From assembly GCF_026153355.1 (NCBI RefSeq), contig NZ_CP110636.1, positions 744,001 to 808,000 on the forward strand: a stretch of 64,000 nt of DNA, given 5' to 3'. Source of the DNA: Streptomyces endophytica (GTDB lineage: Bacteria; Actinomycetota; Actinomycetes; Streptomycetales; Streptomycetaceae). The position numbers and the translations under genes are program-made. Positions 27,555 to 37,633 of this stretch are shown here, piece after piece. Numbering within the stretch: position 1 is the stretch's first letter; the number at the start of each line of letters is the position of its first letter. A model generated the notes under the pieces. It saw only the letters and a program-made list of their open reading frames with translations. It ran no database searches and had not been told where the DNA came from.

Positions 27555-27977
27555 ATGAGTGACCTGCTGGAACGACTCCGGGGACGCGGCTGGCGGCTGA
27601 CCGCGCAGCGACGCGTCGTCGCCGAGGTCCTCGACGGGGACCACGTCCACTACACCGCCGACGAGGTGCACGCCCTGGCGGCCGGCCGGCTTCCCGAGAT
27701 CTCCCGCGCCACGGTGTACAACACCCTGGGCGAGCTGGTCTCGCTCGGCGAGGTCATCGAGGTGAGCACGGACGGCCGCGCCAAGCGCTACGACCCGAAC
27801 GCCCACCACGACCACCAGCACCTGGTCTGTTCGCGGTGCGGCACGATCCGTGACGTGCACCTCCACGGCGACCCGCTCACCGCCCTCCCCGAGCCGGAGC
27901 GGTACGGCTTCCAGGTCTCCGAGGTCACCGTGACGTACCGGGGCATCTGCCCCAACTGCAGCGGCACCTCGTCCTGA
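27555..27977 (+). CDS. Fur-family peroxide-type regulator (PerR/CatR-like)
   Basis: A 140-residue metalloregulator. The N-terminal winged helix includes RLTAQRRVVAEVLDGDHVHYTADEV in part and the recognition segment ISRATVYNTLGELVSLG. Metal sites are visible as HHDHQHLVCSRCG (His cluster with Cys-x2-Cys) and the C-terminal CPNCSG, the structural zinc pair. ATG 27555 has AGGTGA upstream. Divergence from catalase is the classic arrangement for a peroxide sensor that represses catalase; I cannot exclude iron or zinc as the signal. A terminator hairpin follows, shared with the tRNA gene. Confidence 0.88.
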   Translation: MSDLLERLRGRGWRLTAQRRVVAEVLDGDHVHYTADEVHALAAGRLPEISRATVYNTLGELVSLGEVIEVSTDGRAKRYDPNAHHDHQHLVCSRCGTIRDVHLHGDPLTALPEPERYGFQVSEVTVTYRGICPNCSGTSS

Positions 27978-28050
27978 CGCGCCGAGCGGCCGCCGGCTCT
28001 GCCGGTGGCCGCCCACCGGACGGACACACCGGACGGAAACACAGACGACG

Positions 28051-28080
28051 AAGGCCCGGATTCCTGGGAATCCGGGCCTT
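28051..28080. terminator. Bidirectional terminator (fur gene and initiator tRNA)
   Basis: A perfect 14-bp stem (AAGGCCCGGATTCC with its complement) and a 2-base apex. It ends both the plus-strand Fur-family gene and the minus-strand tRNA. T-rich stretches occur on both sides. Confidence 0.8.
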
Positions 28081-28090
28081 CGTCTTTCAG

Positions 28091-28164
28091 TAGCGGGGAC
28101 AGGATTTGAACCTGCGACCTCTGGGTTATGAGCCCAGCGAGCTACCGAGCTGCTCCACCCCGCG
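28091..28164 (-). tRNA. Initiator tRNA-fMet (CAT), copy 1
   Basis: A 74-base cloverleaf on the minus strand with anticodon loop CTCATAA. The three G-C pairs next to the anticodon loop (CTGGG/CCCAG) and the unpaired first base (C1 against T72) mark it as an initiator. CCA is not encoded. Confidence 0.97.
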
Positions 28165-28177
28165 TCGTTGTGCCCTT

Positions 28178-28207
28178 ACTCTAACCCCCGCCCGACGACC
28201 GGTGCAA
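28178..28207 (-). promoter_or_regulatory. Promoter of initiator tRNA copy 1
   Basis: On the minus strand TTGCAC (28207-28202) and TAGAGT (28183-28178) are separated by 18 bases and end 14 bases before the tRNA, a good housekeeping-sigma promoter. Confidence 0.6.
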
Positions 28208-28250
28208 ATTCCTTTCACCAGGCCGTCCGCACCGGTCCACCGCCCCGTCG

Positions 28251-30101
28251 CTACGCCGTCAGCTCGTCCTGGAGCGCCGTACGCAGCCGGGCCGCCCGCT
28301 CGGCGACCTCCGGCGGCCCCATCTCGACGGCGTGCGCGCACCAGCGCTGCGCCTCGGCGAGGGCACCGCGGCGGGCCGCGAGCAGTGCCAGCCGCAGCGC
28401 GGCCCGGCCGTGCCCGGCCTCGGCGGCACGCTGCCACCACAGCGCCGCCTCGGGCAGGCTCCCCTCACGGGCCAGCAGCAGCCCGAGATTGAACGCGCCG
28501 TTCCGGCTGCCCGCCTCGGCCGCCGTGCGGTACCAGTCGGCGGCCTCGACGACGTCCCCCCGAGCCGCCGCGAACATGCCAACCCGGACCTGGGCGCGGC
28601 GGTGCCCCTGCCGGGCCGCCCGCTCGTACCACTGCGTGCTCTCGTCCTCGGCCGTACGGTCGCCGTCCGCCTGCCCCGCACCGGCCGCCGAGGCCTGGCG
28701 GTCCAGCAGGTCGGCGAGCCGGAAGGCCGCCTCGGCGCTGCCGCCGCCGGCCGCGCAGCGCAGATTGCGCTCGGCGTCCGGCAGCCGGCCCTCGCGCAGC
28801 TGCACGATGGCGACCTGGAGCGCCGCGTCGGTGTGCCCGGCCGCGGCCGCCCGCTCGTACCAGGTGTGCGCGGTCCGGTCGTCGCCGCGACTCGCGTAGA
28901 GGATGCCGAGGTTGAACGCGGCGTCCACGCTGCCCGCCTCGGCCGCCTTGGAGAACCAGGGCTCGGCCCCCGAGGCGTCGCCGCGCTGCAGCAGCAGGAT
29001 CGCCAGCGCGTTGGCGGCCTCCCGGTGCCCGGCGTACGCGGCCCGGCGGTACCACTGCTCGCCGCGGTCCGGACGGCCCTGCTCGGCGCAGAGCAGCCCG
29101 ATGTTGTAGGCGCCGTTGACGTCCCCGGCGTCCAGGGCGGCGCGGTACCAGCGCTCGGCGGTCTGCAGTTCACCCCGGTCGGCGTGGAGCGCACCCAGCG
29201 CGTTGGCGGCGTTGCCGTCGCCGTCCTGGGCGGCCCGCCGCCACCACTCCGCGGCGCTCTCCTCGTCACCGGCGTCGCGCAGCAGGTAGCCCAGCGCGCA
29301 GGCGGCGCGCGCCTCACCGTCCTTGGCGGCGGAGAGGTACCAGCGGCCCGCCTCCTGGATGTCGCCGCGGTCCTCCAGGAGCGCGCCGAGCTGCAGCGCG
29401 GCCCTGCGGTGGCCGCGGGCGGCGGCCTGGCGGTACCACTGCTCGGCCTCCTCCTGCTGGGTCAGCTCGCCGTACGCGGGCACCGCCCGGCGGTCGGCGT
29501 CCCGGCCGTCCTCGATGAGCCGGGCGAGGCGGTACGCGGCCTCGCGGTGGCCGCGCTCGGCGGCCGCCCGGAACCAGCGCTCGGCGCCGTCGTCACCGCG
29601 GTGTTCGAGCAGGTCGGCGAGGGCGTACGCACCCAGGCAGTGGCCAGACTCGGCGGACTGGCGCAGCCAGTACTCGGCGGCCGGCTCGTCGCCGCGCTCG
29701 CGGTAGTGGCGGCCGAGGGCGTGCGCGGCGGCGGCGGAACCGGCGACGGCGGCGATCCGCCACCAGCCGGCCGCCTCCTCGCCGTAGCCGCGCTGGTGGA
29801 GCAGGACGCCGAGGTTGTTGGCCGCGGCGCGGTCGCCGGTGGCGGCCGCGGACCGCAGATGCGGCTCGGCGCCGTCGAGGTCACCGCGGCGCAGCAGCAT
29901 CGCGCCCAGGGCGCTCATCGCGGCCGGGTCGCCCGCCTCGGCGGCCCGGCGGTGGCCGGACTCGGTCACGGCATCGGACGCCTCGGCGGCCTCCGCGGCC
30001 TCCATCGCGTCGATCTGCAGCTCGGATTCGCGCCCGTCGTCGGGCGCTGGTACAAACCGGTCCGTCTCCAACAACCTTGCCTTGTCCCCCATAAGACCCA
30101 T
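28251..30101 (-). CDS. Large Sel1-like/TPR-repeat protein
   Basis: A 616-residue protein built almost entirely of about 14-15 Sel1-like repeats of roughly 36 residues. Typical units are AANNLGVLLHQRGYGEEAAG, WWRIAAVAGSAAAAHALGRH and AFNLGILYASRGDDRTAHTW. Such alpha-solenoids scaffold protein complexes; no enzymatic domain or signal peptide is present. ATG 30101 is used; ATG 30092 (MGDKARLLET) is equally possible and neither has a strong ribosome binding site. It is sandwiched between two identical initiator tRNA genes on the same strand. Conserved in streptomycetes with no known role. Confidence 0.85.
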   Translation of the reverse strand: MGLMGDKARLLETDRFVPAPDDGRESELQIDAMEAAEAAEASDAVTESGHRRAAEAGDPAAMSALGAMLLRRGDLDGAEPHLRSAAATGDRAAANNLGVLLHQRGYGEEAAGWWRIAAVAGSAAAAHALGRHYRERGDEPAAEYWLRQSAESGHCLGAYALADLLEHRGDDGAERWFRAAAERGHREAAYRLARLIEDGRDADRRAVPAYGELTQQEEAEQWYRQAAARGHRRAALQLGALLEDRGDIQEAGRWYLSAAKDGEARAACALGYLLRDAGDEESAAEWWRRAAQDGDGNAANALGALHADRGELQTAERWYRAALDAGDVNGAYNIGLLCAEQGRPDRGEQWYRRAAYAGHREAANALAILLLQRGDASGAEPWFSKAAEAGSVDAAFNLGILYASRGDDRTAHTWYERAAAAGHTDAALQVAIVQLREGRLPDAERNLRCAAGGGSAEAAFRLADLLDRQASAAGAGQADGDRTAEDESTQWYERAARQGHRRAQVRVGMFAAARGDVVEAADWYRTAAEAGSRNGAFNLGLLLAREGSLPEAALWWQRAAEAGHGRAALRLALLAARRGALAEAQRWCAHAVEMGPPEVAERAARLRTALQDELTA

Positions 30102-30269
30102 CGTCGCATCACCCGTAACCCGCGTACACCTGGTATACCGCAGCCAGTGAGGTCACTTCAGCGGTTTGTCGACTTCCCGACACGACGACATGTCAAACTC
30201 AAGCACACAGGTTCCCCACACGAGGCGCGCGACCCGGCTTTCTTTCCGGATCGGTGTGAACACATGACG

Positions 30270-30300
30270 AAGGCCCGGATCCTTTGAGGATCCAGGCCTT
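30270..30300. terminator. Terminator of initiator tRNA copy 2
   Basis: AAGGCCCGGATCC at 30270-30282 pairs with GGATCCAGGCCTT at 30288-30300 with one mismatch. It resembles the hairpin beside copy 1, so gene and terminator were probably duplicated together. Confidence 0.7.
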
Positions 30301-30310
30301 CGACCTTCAG

Positions 30311-30384
30311 TAGCGGGGACAGGATTTGAACCTGCGACCTCTGGGTTATGAGCCCAGCGAGCTACCGAGCTGCTCCACCCCGCG
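30311..30384 (-). tRNA. Initiator tRNA-fMet (CAT), copy 2
   Basis: Identical over 74 bases to copy 1, including the CAT anticodon, the three G-C anticodon-stem pairs and the C1-T72 mismatch. A TAGATT -10 box lies 14 bases upstream; the -35 is not obvious. Confidence 0.97.
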
Positions 30385-30506
30385 TCGTTGTGCCCTCAAT
30401 CTACCACGGTCCCGCGGGGCCACCGCGCGGCCCCCGGAAGCGGCGCGGCCCCGCCGGCAGCCGGTGCGTACCGGCTGCCGGCGGGGCCCTGTGCTCCGCC
30501 GGGAGG

Positions 30507-33398
30507 TCAGCTGCCCGGCTTGCCGCCCTTCCGGGCGGCCTCGGCGGCCCGGTCCAGCGCCGCCTTGAGCTTCTTCTTCGCCTCGTCGTACCCGGCCAGG
30601 TCACGCTGTCCGAGGGCCTTCTCGCCCTCCTCGTACGCCTTCTCGGCGTCGGACAGCGCCTGCTGCACGGTCTGGTCGGACGGCTTCTGCTTGCCCGTCT
30701 CGCCGCCCGGCGGGTTCTCCGTCCCGGAGCTGGCCGCCTTCTTGCCGAAGACCACGTCCAGCGCGTCCTTCAGGGAGTCCTCCAGGACCGGCTTGTTGTC
30801 GCCGTAGCTCACCAACACCTTCTTCAGCAACGGGTAGTTGGTGTTGGCACCGCGCAGATACACCGGTTCGACGTAGAGCAGTCCGCCGTCCAGGGGCACG
30901 GTCAGCAGATTGCCGTACTCGATCTCCGAGTCGCCGAACTTCTTGAGGATGTTGAGCTCGTTGGCGATGACCGGGTCGGAGTTGAACTTCGACTGCACCA
31001 GCTGCGGGCCGGGCACCGGTGTCTCCGACGGCAGCTTCAGCAGTCTGATCTTGCCGTAGTCACCGCTGGTCGCATTGGCGTCGACCGCCATGAACGCGCC
31101 CAGGTTCTCCCGCTTGTTGGGCGTGAAGGTGGTCGTCAGCGAGAAGGACCGGTCCTTCTGGTCCGGCATCTTCATGCTCAGGTAGTACGGCGGTACCGCG
31201 TTGCCCGACTTGGTGGTCGGGTCGCTGGGGATCTGCCAGCGCTCGGAGCCGGTGTAGAACGTCCCCGGGTCCGTGACGTGGTACGTGGTCAGCAGCTGGC
31301 GCTGCACCTTGAACAGGTCCTGCGGATAGCGCAGGTGCTCCTTCAGCGCCGGGCTGATCGCGCTCTTCTTCTCGACCGTGCCGGGGAACGACTTCATCCA
31401 GGTCTTGAGGACCGGGTCCTTCTCGTCCCACTGGTAGAGCTTGACCGAGCCGTCGTAGGCGTCCACCGTCGCCTTGACGGAGTTGCGGATGTAGTTGACC
31501 TGGTTCTGCTGGGCCACCACCGCCCGCTGGCCGTCGGTGAGCGAATCGGCCGTGGTGTCCCCGAGCGTGGTGCGCGAGGCGTACGGATAGCCGTTGCTGG
31601 TGGTGTAGGCGTCCACGATCCACTTGATCCGGCCGTCGATGACCGCCGGATAGGCGTCGCCGTCGATGGTCAGCCAGGGCGCGACGGACTCGACGCGCTC
31701 CTTCGGCGTGCGGTTGTACAGGATCCGCGAGCCGTCGCCGATCGCGCCGGAGTAGAGGATCTGCGGCTCCCCGAAGGCCACGGCGTAGGCCGCGCGGTTG
31801 ACCGGGTTGGCGAGGCTGACGCCGCTGCCGCCCTGGTAGCTGTAGCTCTTCTCGCTGCCGTCCTCGGAGTAGTCCAGCTCCTTCTGCGGACCGCCGACGA
31901 TGGAGTACTGCGAGGTCTTCTCGCCGTAGTACACCCGCTGCTGGTACGGCTTCGCGCTGAGCTGCCCCTGGGCGGGCAGGTCGGACTCGGTGTACTTGGG
32001 ACCGCCGCCCTCGGCGGTCTCGGTGCCCTTGGCGGCGACCGCGCCGTAGCCGTGGGTGTACTTGAAGTGGTCGTTGATCCAGTTGCGCTCGGGGATGCCG
32101 GCGATGTTCAGCTCACGCAGACCGATGACGGTGTCCTGCTCGGCGCCGTCCTGGTCCTTGTACCGGTCGACGTCGAGCGTGGAGGGGAACTGGTAGTACC
32201 CCTTGACCTGCTGCTGTTGCTGGAAGGCCGGCGAGACCACGTTCGGGTCCAGGAGCCGCATGCTGGCCGAGGCGTCGGCGTCGTCGCGCAGCCGCTGGCT
32301 GTCGTCCTTGCCGGTGGGCTTGTAATTGCCCTTGTACGGCGTGACCTGCGAGTCCTGGATGTCGTACGCGTCCCGGGTCGCCTTGATGTTCTGCTTGATG
32401 TACGGCGCTTCCTTGGCCTGCTCGTTGGGCTGGACCTGGAACTTCTGCACGATCGCCGGATACAGCCCGCCGATCAGGATCGCGGAGAGCACCATCAGAC
32501 CGAAGCCGATCACCGGCAGCTGCCACGTACGCCGCCACAGGGTCGCGAAGAACAGCACCGCGCAGATCGCCGCGATGAAGAACAGGATCGTCTTCGCCGG
32601 CAGATAGGCGTTGGCGTCGACGTACCGCAGACCCGTCCAGTTGTCGGCCGACTTCAGGCCGCTGGACTTCACCGCGAGGCCGTACCGGTCGAGCCAGTAC
32701 GCGATCGCCTTCAGCGACACGAAGATGCCCAGCAGCACCGACAGATGGCCGGTGGCGGCGGCGGTCGCCCGCGAGCCGGGGCTGGTCAGCCGCAGCCCGC
32801 CGTAGAGGTAGTGCGTCAGCGCCGCGGCGACCAGGGACAGCACCGCGGCGGCGAAGCCGAAGCTCAACAGGAAGCGGTACCACGGCAGATCGAACGCGTA
32901 GAACGCGACGTCCATGCCGAACTGCGGGTCCTTCTTGCCGAACGGCACGCCGTTGACCCACTGGAGCCACGTCTGCCACTCACCGGAAGCGGACGCGCCG
33001 GCGATCAGACCGACCACGGCCGCGATCGCGATCAGCGCCCACTTCTTGAAGGGCGCGACCCCCATGCGGTAGCGGTCCAGGCTCTGCTGCTCCATGGACA
33101 TCGCGCTGAGCGGCGGGCGCAGCCGGTGCGCCAGCCAGATGTTGACGCCGACGGCCACCGCCATCACGACGCCGAAGGCGAAGAACAGACCGATCTTGGT
33201 CCACAGGGTCGTGGTGAAGACCGAGGAGTAATGGACCGAGCGGTACCAGAGCCAGTCGGTCCAGAACCCCGCGAACATCACGAAGAGCATGGCCAGCACG
33301 GCCAGCACGCCCAAGGTCATGAGCAGGGTCCGGATCCGCCGCGACGGTCGGCCGACTCTGATCCGTGGCCCGGACGGGCCTCCGCCGCGGTCCGGCAT
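30507..33398 (-). CDS. UPF0182 family large membrane protein
   Basis: A 963-residue protein with about seven N-terminal membrane helices (residues 20-340) and a long extracytoplasmic region, ending in a charged Lys/Glu/Ala-rich coiled segment ([20 protein letters not shown]). I start at ATG 33398 ([16 protein letters not shown]), the family's conserved beginning; the frame remains open for another 98 codons without family similarity. UPF0182 is nearly universal in actinobacteria and its function is unknown. The neighbouring PPA1309 and PDZ-protease genes are also its neighbours in mycobacteria. Confidence 0.92.
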   Translation of the reverse strand: MPDRGGGPSGPRIRVGRPSRRIRTLLMTLGVLAVLAMLFVMFAGFWTDWLWYRSVHYSSVFTTTLWTKIGLFFAFGVVMAVAVGVNIWLAHRLRPPLSAMSMEQQSLDRYRMGVAPFKKWALIAIAAVVGLIAGASASGEWQTWLQWVNGVPFGKKDPQFGMDVAFYAFDLPWYRFLLSFGFAAAVLSLVAAALTHYLYGGLRLTSPGSRATAAATGHLSVLLGIFVSLKAIAYWLDRYGLAVKSSGLKSADNWTGLRYVDANAYLPAKTILFFIAAICAVLFFATLWRRTWQLPVIGFGLMVLSAILIGGLYPAIVQKFQVQPNEQAKEAPYIKQNIKATRDAYDIQDSQVTPYKGNYKPTGKDDSQRLRDDADASASMRLLDPNVVSPAFQQQQQVKGYYQFPSTLDVDRYKDQDGAEQDTVIGLRELNIAGIPERNWINDHFKYTHGYGAVAAKGTETAEGGGPKYTESDLPAQGQLSAKPYQQRVYYGEKTSQYSIVGGPQKELDYSEDGSEKSYSYQGGSGVSLANPVNRAAYAVAFGEPQILYSGAIGDGSRILYNRTPKERVESVAPWLTIDGDAYPAVIDGRIKWIVDAYTTSNGYPYASRTTLGDTTADSLTDGQRAVVAQQNQVNYIRNSVKATVDAYDGSVKLYQWDEKDPVLKTWMKSFPGTVEKKSAISPALKEHLRYPQDLFKVQRQLLTTYHVTDPGTFYTGSERWQIPSDPTTKSGNAVPPYYLSMKMPDQKDRSFSLTTTFTPNKRENLGAFMAVDANATSGDYGKIRLLKLPSETPVPGPQLVQSKFNSDPVIANELNILKKFGDSEIEYGNLLTVPLDGGLLYVEPVYLRGANTNYPLLKKVLVSYGDNKPVLEDSLKDALDVVFGKKAASSGTENPPGGETGKQKPSDQTVQQALSDAEKAYEEGEKALGQRDLAGYDEAKKKLKAALDRAAEAARKGGKPGS

Positions 33399-33526
33399 CT
33401 GGAAAGCCAAGGTGCGCACCTCGAAGTATCGCTGTCGTGTGGAGCAGGCCCGGCGATAGTAGGACCCAGTGATGCAACTTACGAAGGCTTTACCCGGTTC
33501 CCGATTTCGGGGGTGGACAAGGCACG

Positions 33527-34099
33527 ATGTTGAGCATGACTGACATCCCCGGCTCTCCCGCCGCCGGCACCCCCCTCGCCGCCGACCCGCTGACCCGCGC
33601 GGTGCTCGAGATCGACGAGTACAGCGCCGGGCTCGGCTGGGACCAGCCCGCCCGGCTGTTCGCCCTCGTCGACACCGCCAAGCTGCGCGCACAGGAGCCC
33701 TCGCTCGCCGAGCAGCTCGGCATCGACGACACCACCACCGCTTCCCTGACCCCCGTGGAGCAGGACGAGATCCCCGCGGACGTGCCGCTGGACGAGTTCC
33801 TCGCCACCATCGCCTGGCCGGACGCCGTCACCGGCTGCGCGCTGACCGTGGAACGGCTGATGCTGCCGCCGTCCGCCGAGGACGCCGAGCCCGAGGGCAT
33901 GGACGAGGCGCAGCTCGCCAAGTGGGTCGCCCGGCACCCGGACCGTGAGGAGGTCCGGATGACGGTGGCCGTGCTGCGCGACGGCCGGCGCGAGTCCGCG
34001 CTGCGGCTGCGCGCGAAGGACTCCGCGTCCGAGGTGCTCACCGGCTCGGCGCTGGTGCCCGGCCTGGCCGAGGCGCTCGCCGCGACCTTCGAGGGCTGA
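33527..34099 (+). CDS. PPA1309-family conserved protein
   Basis: A 190-residue soluble protein of an actinobacterial family without known function. It opens with [20 protein letters not shown] and ends with [19 protein letters not shown]; the middle ([19 protein letters not shown]) is also highly conserved. ATG 33527 has an AAGG ribosome binding site; ATG 33536 is an alternative start. It is divergent from UPF0182 and convergent with the PDZ protease gene. Confidence 0.85.
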   Translation: MLSMTDIPGSPAAGTPLAADPLTRAVLEIDEYSAGLGWDQPARLFALVDTAKLRAQEPSLAEQLGIDDTTTASLTPVEQDEIPADVPLDEFLATIAWPDAVTGCALTVERLMLPPSAEDAEPEGMDEAQLAKWVARHPDREEVRMTVAVLRDGRRESALRLRAKDSASEVLTGSALVPGLAEALAATFEG

Positions 34100-34127
34100 C
34101 CCGAGGGGCGGCCCGGGGCGTAACGCC

Positions 34128-35225
34128 CTACGACCGGCCTGCCGGGCTGCAGCTCGGCAGGCCGGCGGTCTGGCCCTTGCTGATCTTCTGCAGTGCCTTG
34201 ACGGCGTCGCCTATCGTGCCGACCTTGACCAGGCGCAGGCCCGCCGGGATGTCCTTGGCGGCGGTGGCGCAGTTGTCCTTGGGCGTCAGGAAGAACTCCG
34301 CGCCCTTGTCGCGGGCGCCGACCGTCTTCATCGAAATGCCGCCGATCGGGCCGACCTTGCCGTTGTCGTCGATCGTGCCCGTGCCGGCCACGAACCGGCC
34401 GCCGGTCATGTTGCCCGGGGTGAGCTTGTCGACGATGCCCAGCGCGAACATCAGCCCGGCGCTCGGCCCGCCCACGTCGGCCAGCTTGACGTCGATCGGG
34501 AACGGGAAGATGTGGTCGACGCCGGCCTGGATGCCCACGATGGCCCGGCCGTCGTCCGCCTTCTGCGTCGGGATGGTGATCTGCCGCGCGCCCGTCGCGG
34601 GCTTCCTGCCCTGCTTCTCCGCCGCGGCCGCCTCCTTGGCGGGGATGACCGTGAAGACGGCCTTCTCGCCCGGCTTGTGCTGGGTGACGAGCTTGGCGAC
34701 GTCGCCGGTCTGCTTGACCGCGGTGCCGTCCACGGCCTTGATCACGTCGCCGGCGTGCAGCCGTCCGTCGGCCGGCTTGTCCTTGGCGACGGAGGCGACC
34801 ACGGTCTGGGTGGCGACCGGGATGTGCAGTTGGCCCAGCGCGGCGGTCTTGGCGCTCTCCTGGGACTGGGTGAACTCCTCGGCGTTCTCCTGGTCGGCCT
34901 GCTCGGCCGTCTGTCCCTCGGGGTAGAGCGTCTTGTGCGGGACCACGGCGTTGTCGTGGTCGAGCCAGCCGTAGACCGCCTCGAGGAGGTTCATCCGGTA
35001 GTCGGGGCCGGTGACCCGGACCGTGGTCATGTTGAGGTGACCGGTCGTCTGGTACGTCTTGCGCCCGGCTATCTGCAGCACCGGCTCGCCGTTGTGCTCA
35101 CCGAGCGTGTTGACCGTCGGGCCGGGCGACATCTCGGAGTACGGCACGGGGATCAGCACTCCCGCGCAGAGCAGCGCGATCAGCATCAGGATCGAGGCGA
35201 GCAGCGTCGCGGTGCGGCGTGGCAT
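34128..35225 (-). CDS. Membrane-anchored PDZ/Lon-type serine protease (YlbL-like)
   Basis: A 365-residue secreted, membrane-tethered protease. One N-terminal helix (residues 7-28) anchors it outside; a PDZ domain follows at about 130-200 (LHAGDVIKAVDGTAVKQTG). The C-terminus is a family S16 domain with the catalytic Ser in DVGGPSAGLMFALG and the Lys in GGISMKTVGARDKGA. Relatives in Bacillus take part in cell-division control during DNA damage; the role here is not established. ATG 35225 is the only good start. Confidence 0.88.
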   Translation of the reverse strand: MPRRTATLLASILMLIALLCAGVLIPVPYSEMSPGPTVNTLGEHNGEPVLQIAGRKTYQTTGHLNMTTVRVTGPDYRMNLLEAVYGWLDHDNAVVPHKTLYPEGQTAEQADQENAEEFTQSQESAKTAALGQLHIPVATQTVVASVAKDKPADGRLHAGDVIKAVDGTAVKQTGDVAKLVTQHKPGEKAVFTVIPAKEAAAAEKQGRKPATGARQITIPTQKADDGRAIVGIQAGVDHIFPFPIDVKLADVGGPSAGLMFALGIVDKLTPGNMTGGRFVAGTGTIDDNGKVGPIGGISMKTVGARDKGAEFFLTPKDNCATAAKDIPAGLRLVKVGTIGDAVKALQKISKGQTAGLPSCSPAGRS

Positions 35226-35350
35226 GGAACGACAGTACGGGACGAGTATGACAACCGGCCCGCGGGGCCGTCCGTACGAGAGCGAACGCGCGTCCGTGCG
35301 CAGGGGCCGCGGGCTCGGCGGCGCTTGCTACTGCGTACGGGTGAGGGGCC

Positions 35351-35542
35351 TCAGGCCGAGTCCGAGGCGGTCGGCGCGGGGTCGGGGACGGAATGCTGCT
35401 TCTCCATCGCGTCGCGGAACCGGGCGTAGCCCGCGAGTTCCGCCACGTCCCCGGTCTTGCGGTTCCGCAGGGCCCAGCTGCTCCACGCCGCGGCGACCAG
35501 CCCGGCACCCACCGGAATCAGCAACCAGAGGAGCGCACCCAT
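35351..35542 (-). CDS. Small single-helix membrane protein
   Basis: A 63-residue protein with one membrane helix (about residues 4-24, LLWLLIPVGAGLVAAAWSSW) and a soluble tail containing YARFRDAMEKQH. ATG 35542 is preceded by a good GGGAGGTAG, which supports real translation. I do not recognise a function. It lies between moaE and the PDZ protease gene on the same strand. Confidence 0.7.
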   Translation of the reverse strand: MGALLWLLIPVGAGLVAAAWSSWALRNRKTGDVAELAGYARFRDAMEKQHSVPDPAPTASDSA

Positions 35543-35697
35543 CAGCTACCTCCCTACCCCTTGCACGACCGCGATCGACGAATAAGCAGATTAACCATCT
35601 GCCAGGTCAACGCTCACGCGAGGGGGCGGGTTACGCAACCGGAATCCACGGCACCGGTTCGCCCGCGCGTTCGAGGACGACCGGACCCTCGCGCTCC

Positions 35698-36180
35698 TTA
35701 AGAGGCGCCTACCCACTCCTCGGTTCCATCCACAAACGATTGGTGTTTCCAGATGGGAACCTCGTGCTTGAGGTCGTCGATCAACTTGCGGCAGGCGTCG
35801 AACGCCTCGCCCCGGTGCGGGCAGGACACCGCGACGACCACCGCCAGGTCCCCGATCCGCAGATCGCCCACCCGGTGGACGGCGGCCAGTGCCCGTACCG
35901 GGTAGTCGGCGATCACCTTCTCGGCGATCCGGCGCATCTCCGCCTCGGCGGTCGGGTGCGCGGAGTAGCCCAGGGCGTCGACGTCGGCGCCGTTGTCGTG
36001 CGAGCGGACCGTGCCGACGAACAGCGCGGTCCCGCCGGCCGCCGCATCGCCCACGGCGGCGAACACCTCGTCCACGGACAGCGGGGTGTCGCGGATCGCC
36101 AGGAGCCGGATCGGGTCCGCCGCGGCGCGCTCACCGGGGTGGTCGCGGCCGGGCGTCGAGGGAAGGGGCGTGCCAGACAT
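35698..36180 (-). CDS. moaE: Molybdopterin synthase catalytic subunit
   Basis: A 160-residue MoaE protein. With MoaD it inserts sulfur into precursor Z to make molybdopterin. Hallmarks are FVGTVRSHDNG (about 54-64), AAVHRVGDLRIGD and the C-terminal active-site segment KHEVPIWKHQSF with its catalytic lysines. An N-terminal extension of about 25 residues precedes the core. No other molybdenum-cofactor gene is nearby, so MoaD must be elsewhere. ATG 36180 is used. Confidence 0.95.
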   Translation of the reverse strand: MSGTPLPSTPGRDHPGERAAADPIRLLAIRDTPLSVDEVFAAVGDAAAGGTALFVGTVRSHDNGADVDALGYSAHPTAEAEMRRIAEKVIADYPVRALAAVHRVGDLRIGDLAVVVAVSCPHRGEAFDACRKLIDDLKHEVPIWKHQSFVDGTEEWVGAS

Positions 36181-36289
36181 ACCCCCATCGTGCCGTACCC
36201 GGGGTGCACCGGGGAATGGCCGGATCCGCCGGTCGTCCCGGCACCGGTATGGAGACTCCTCCAGTACGCGGGCCGGTCCGACGTCGCCG

Positions 36290-37441
36290 TCAGATACGGC
36301 GGCGGGCCTTGCGGGCGCGCCGTACCAGCGCGGCGGTGCCCAGCAGGGCGACGGTGGCGCCGGCCGCCCCCGCGGCGGTGGCGTCCTTGCGGCCCAGCCG
36401 GCGGCCGGCGACGGTGTGCCGTCCCGCGACCTCCTCGAGGAGCTCCGCGAGCACCTGCTCGTTCGTCCACTGCGGCCGCCAGCCCGCGTCGTGCAGCCGG
36501 CTGCCGCTGACCACCCAGGGGTGCATGGTGTACGCGAGGTCCCCGGCCGGCGACGGCGTCAGCCCGATCCGGTGCAGCCGGGCCGCGGCGCCCAGCGCCA
36601 CGGAGGAGGGCAGCTCCATGCGCCGGATACCGGAGAGCTCCTCGACCTCCTCCTGTTCCAGCCAGCCGTCGCAGCCCACCGCCAGCTCGCCGTCGACCTT
36701 CTCCAGCGCGGCGTACTCCAGCGCGCTGACCAGGTCCTCGACGTGGCAGAACTGCCAGGCGGGCCGCGATCCGGCGACGACCAGCAGGCGGGGCGATTCG
36801 AAGTACCGGGTCAGCGCGGTGTCGGTGCCGCCGACCAGGACGGCGGGGCGCAGCACGGTGACGTTCAGGCCGGGGTGGGCGCGGGGCGCGCGGCGGGCCA
36901 GGTGCTCGATCTCCAGGAGGTCGCCGACGCCGGTGGCGTCCGCCGTGGCCCGCAGCTCGGCGTCCTCGGCCAGCGGCACGTCGTTGTCGGGCAGTGCCCC
37001 GTAGACCATGGCGGAGGTGCACAGCACCACCCGGTGGATGCCGGCGGCCGCGGCGGCGGTGAGCACGGTCTGGGTGCCGCGCACGTTGTAGGCGGTGCGG
37101 GCGGTGGCGTCGGTCTCCAGGTCGAGGTCGAGCGCCAGGTGGACGACGACGTCCGCGCCGCGCAGTTTGTCCGCGATGGCCGGATCGCGGACGTCCAGGA
37201 CGTGCCACTGCGCCTCGGCGATGTCGCCGCGCCGCTCGTCGATCGCCACCACCTCCTTGACCTCGTCGGATGCGACGAGGGCACGGGTGAGCAGCGCGCC
37301 GACCCCGGAGGCGGCTCCGGTGACGGCGACGACGGGCCGGCGCAGCGGACGGTCCGCGGCGCCACCGGGGGCGTCGTCCGTCTTCTCGGTCGGGGCGGCA
37401 GCGTTTCGCGCTGCGCGAACGGTCGGATCTGGGGAACTCAC
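36290..37441 (-). CDS. NAD-dependent epimerase/dehydratase-like SDR protein
   Basis: A 383-residue extended-SDR fold. The nucleotide-binding motif is VAVTGAASGVGALL (about residues 37-50); LCTSAMVYGALPD and WQFCHVEDLVSALEYA match sugar epimerase relatives. The usual YxxxK catalytic pair is not visible; DLLEIEHL stands in its place, so it may be a non-catalytic or atypical enzyme. A hydrophobic stretch at the C-terminus (AAGAAGATVALLGTAALV) followed by basic residues suggests a tail anchor. GTG 37441 follows CTGGAGACG. Confidence 0.8.
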   Translation of the reverse strand: MSSPDPTVRAARNAAAPTEKTDDAPGGAADRPLRRPVVAVTGAASGVGALLTRALVASDEVKEVVAIDERRGDIAEAQWHVLDVRDPAIADKLRGADVVVHLALDLDLETDATARTAYNVRGTQTVLTAAAAAGIHRVVLCTSAMVYGALPDNDVPLAEDAELRATADATGVGDLLEIEHLARRAPRAHPGLNVTVLRPAVLVGGTDTALTRYFESPRLLVVAGSRPAWQFCHVEDLVSALEYAALEKVDGELAVGCDGWLEQEEVEELSGIRRMELPSSVALGAAARLHRIGLTPSPAGDLAYTMHPWVVSGSRLHDAGWRPQWTNEQVLAELLEEVAGRHTVAGRRLGRKDATAAGAAGATVALLGTAALVRRARKARRRI

Positions 37442-37633
37442 CGGGCGTCTCCAGCGGTTGTCTTCAGTGCGGGCGCGTGCTGACGCGGTCGCACCAGGTG
37501 GCGTCCATCCTGCCCCAGCCACCGGGACAGCGAAGCACCGAGCCCCGAAGCGGTCCGGGTGTCTACGCTGGAGGTGATGTCGGGCAGTCGCCGTCGGTCA
37601 CCTGGCCGGCGGCCCTACGAGCCGAGGAAACCC

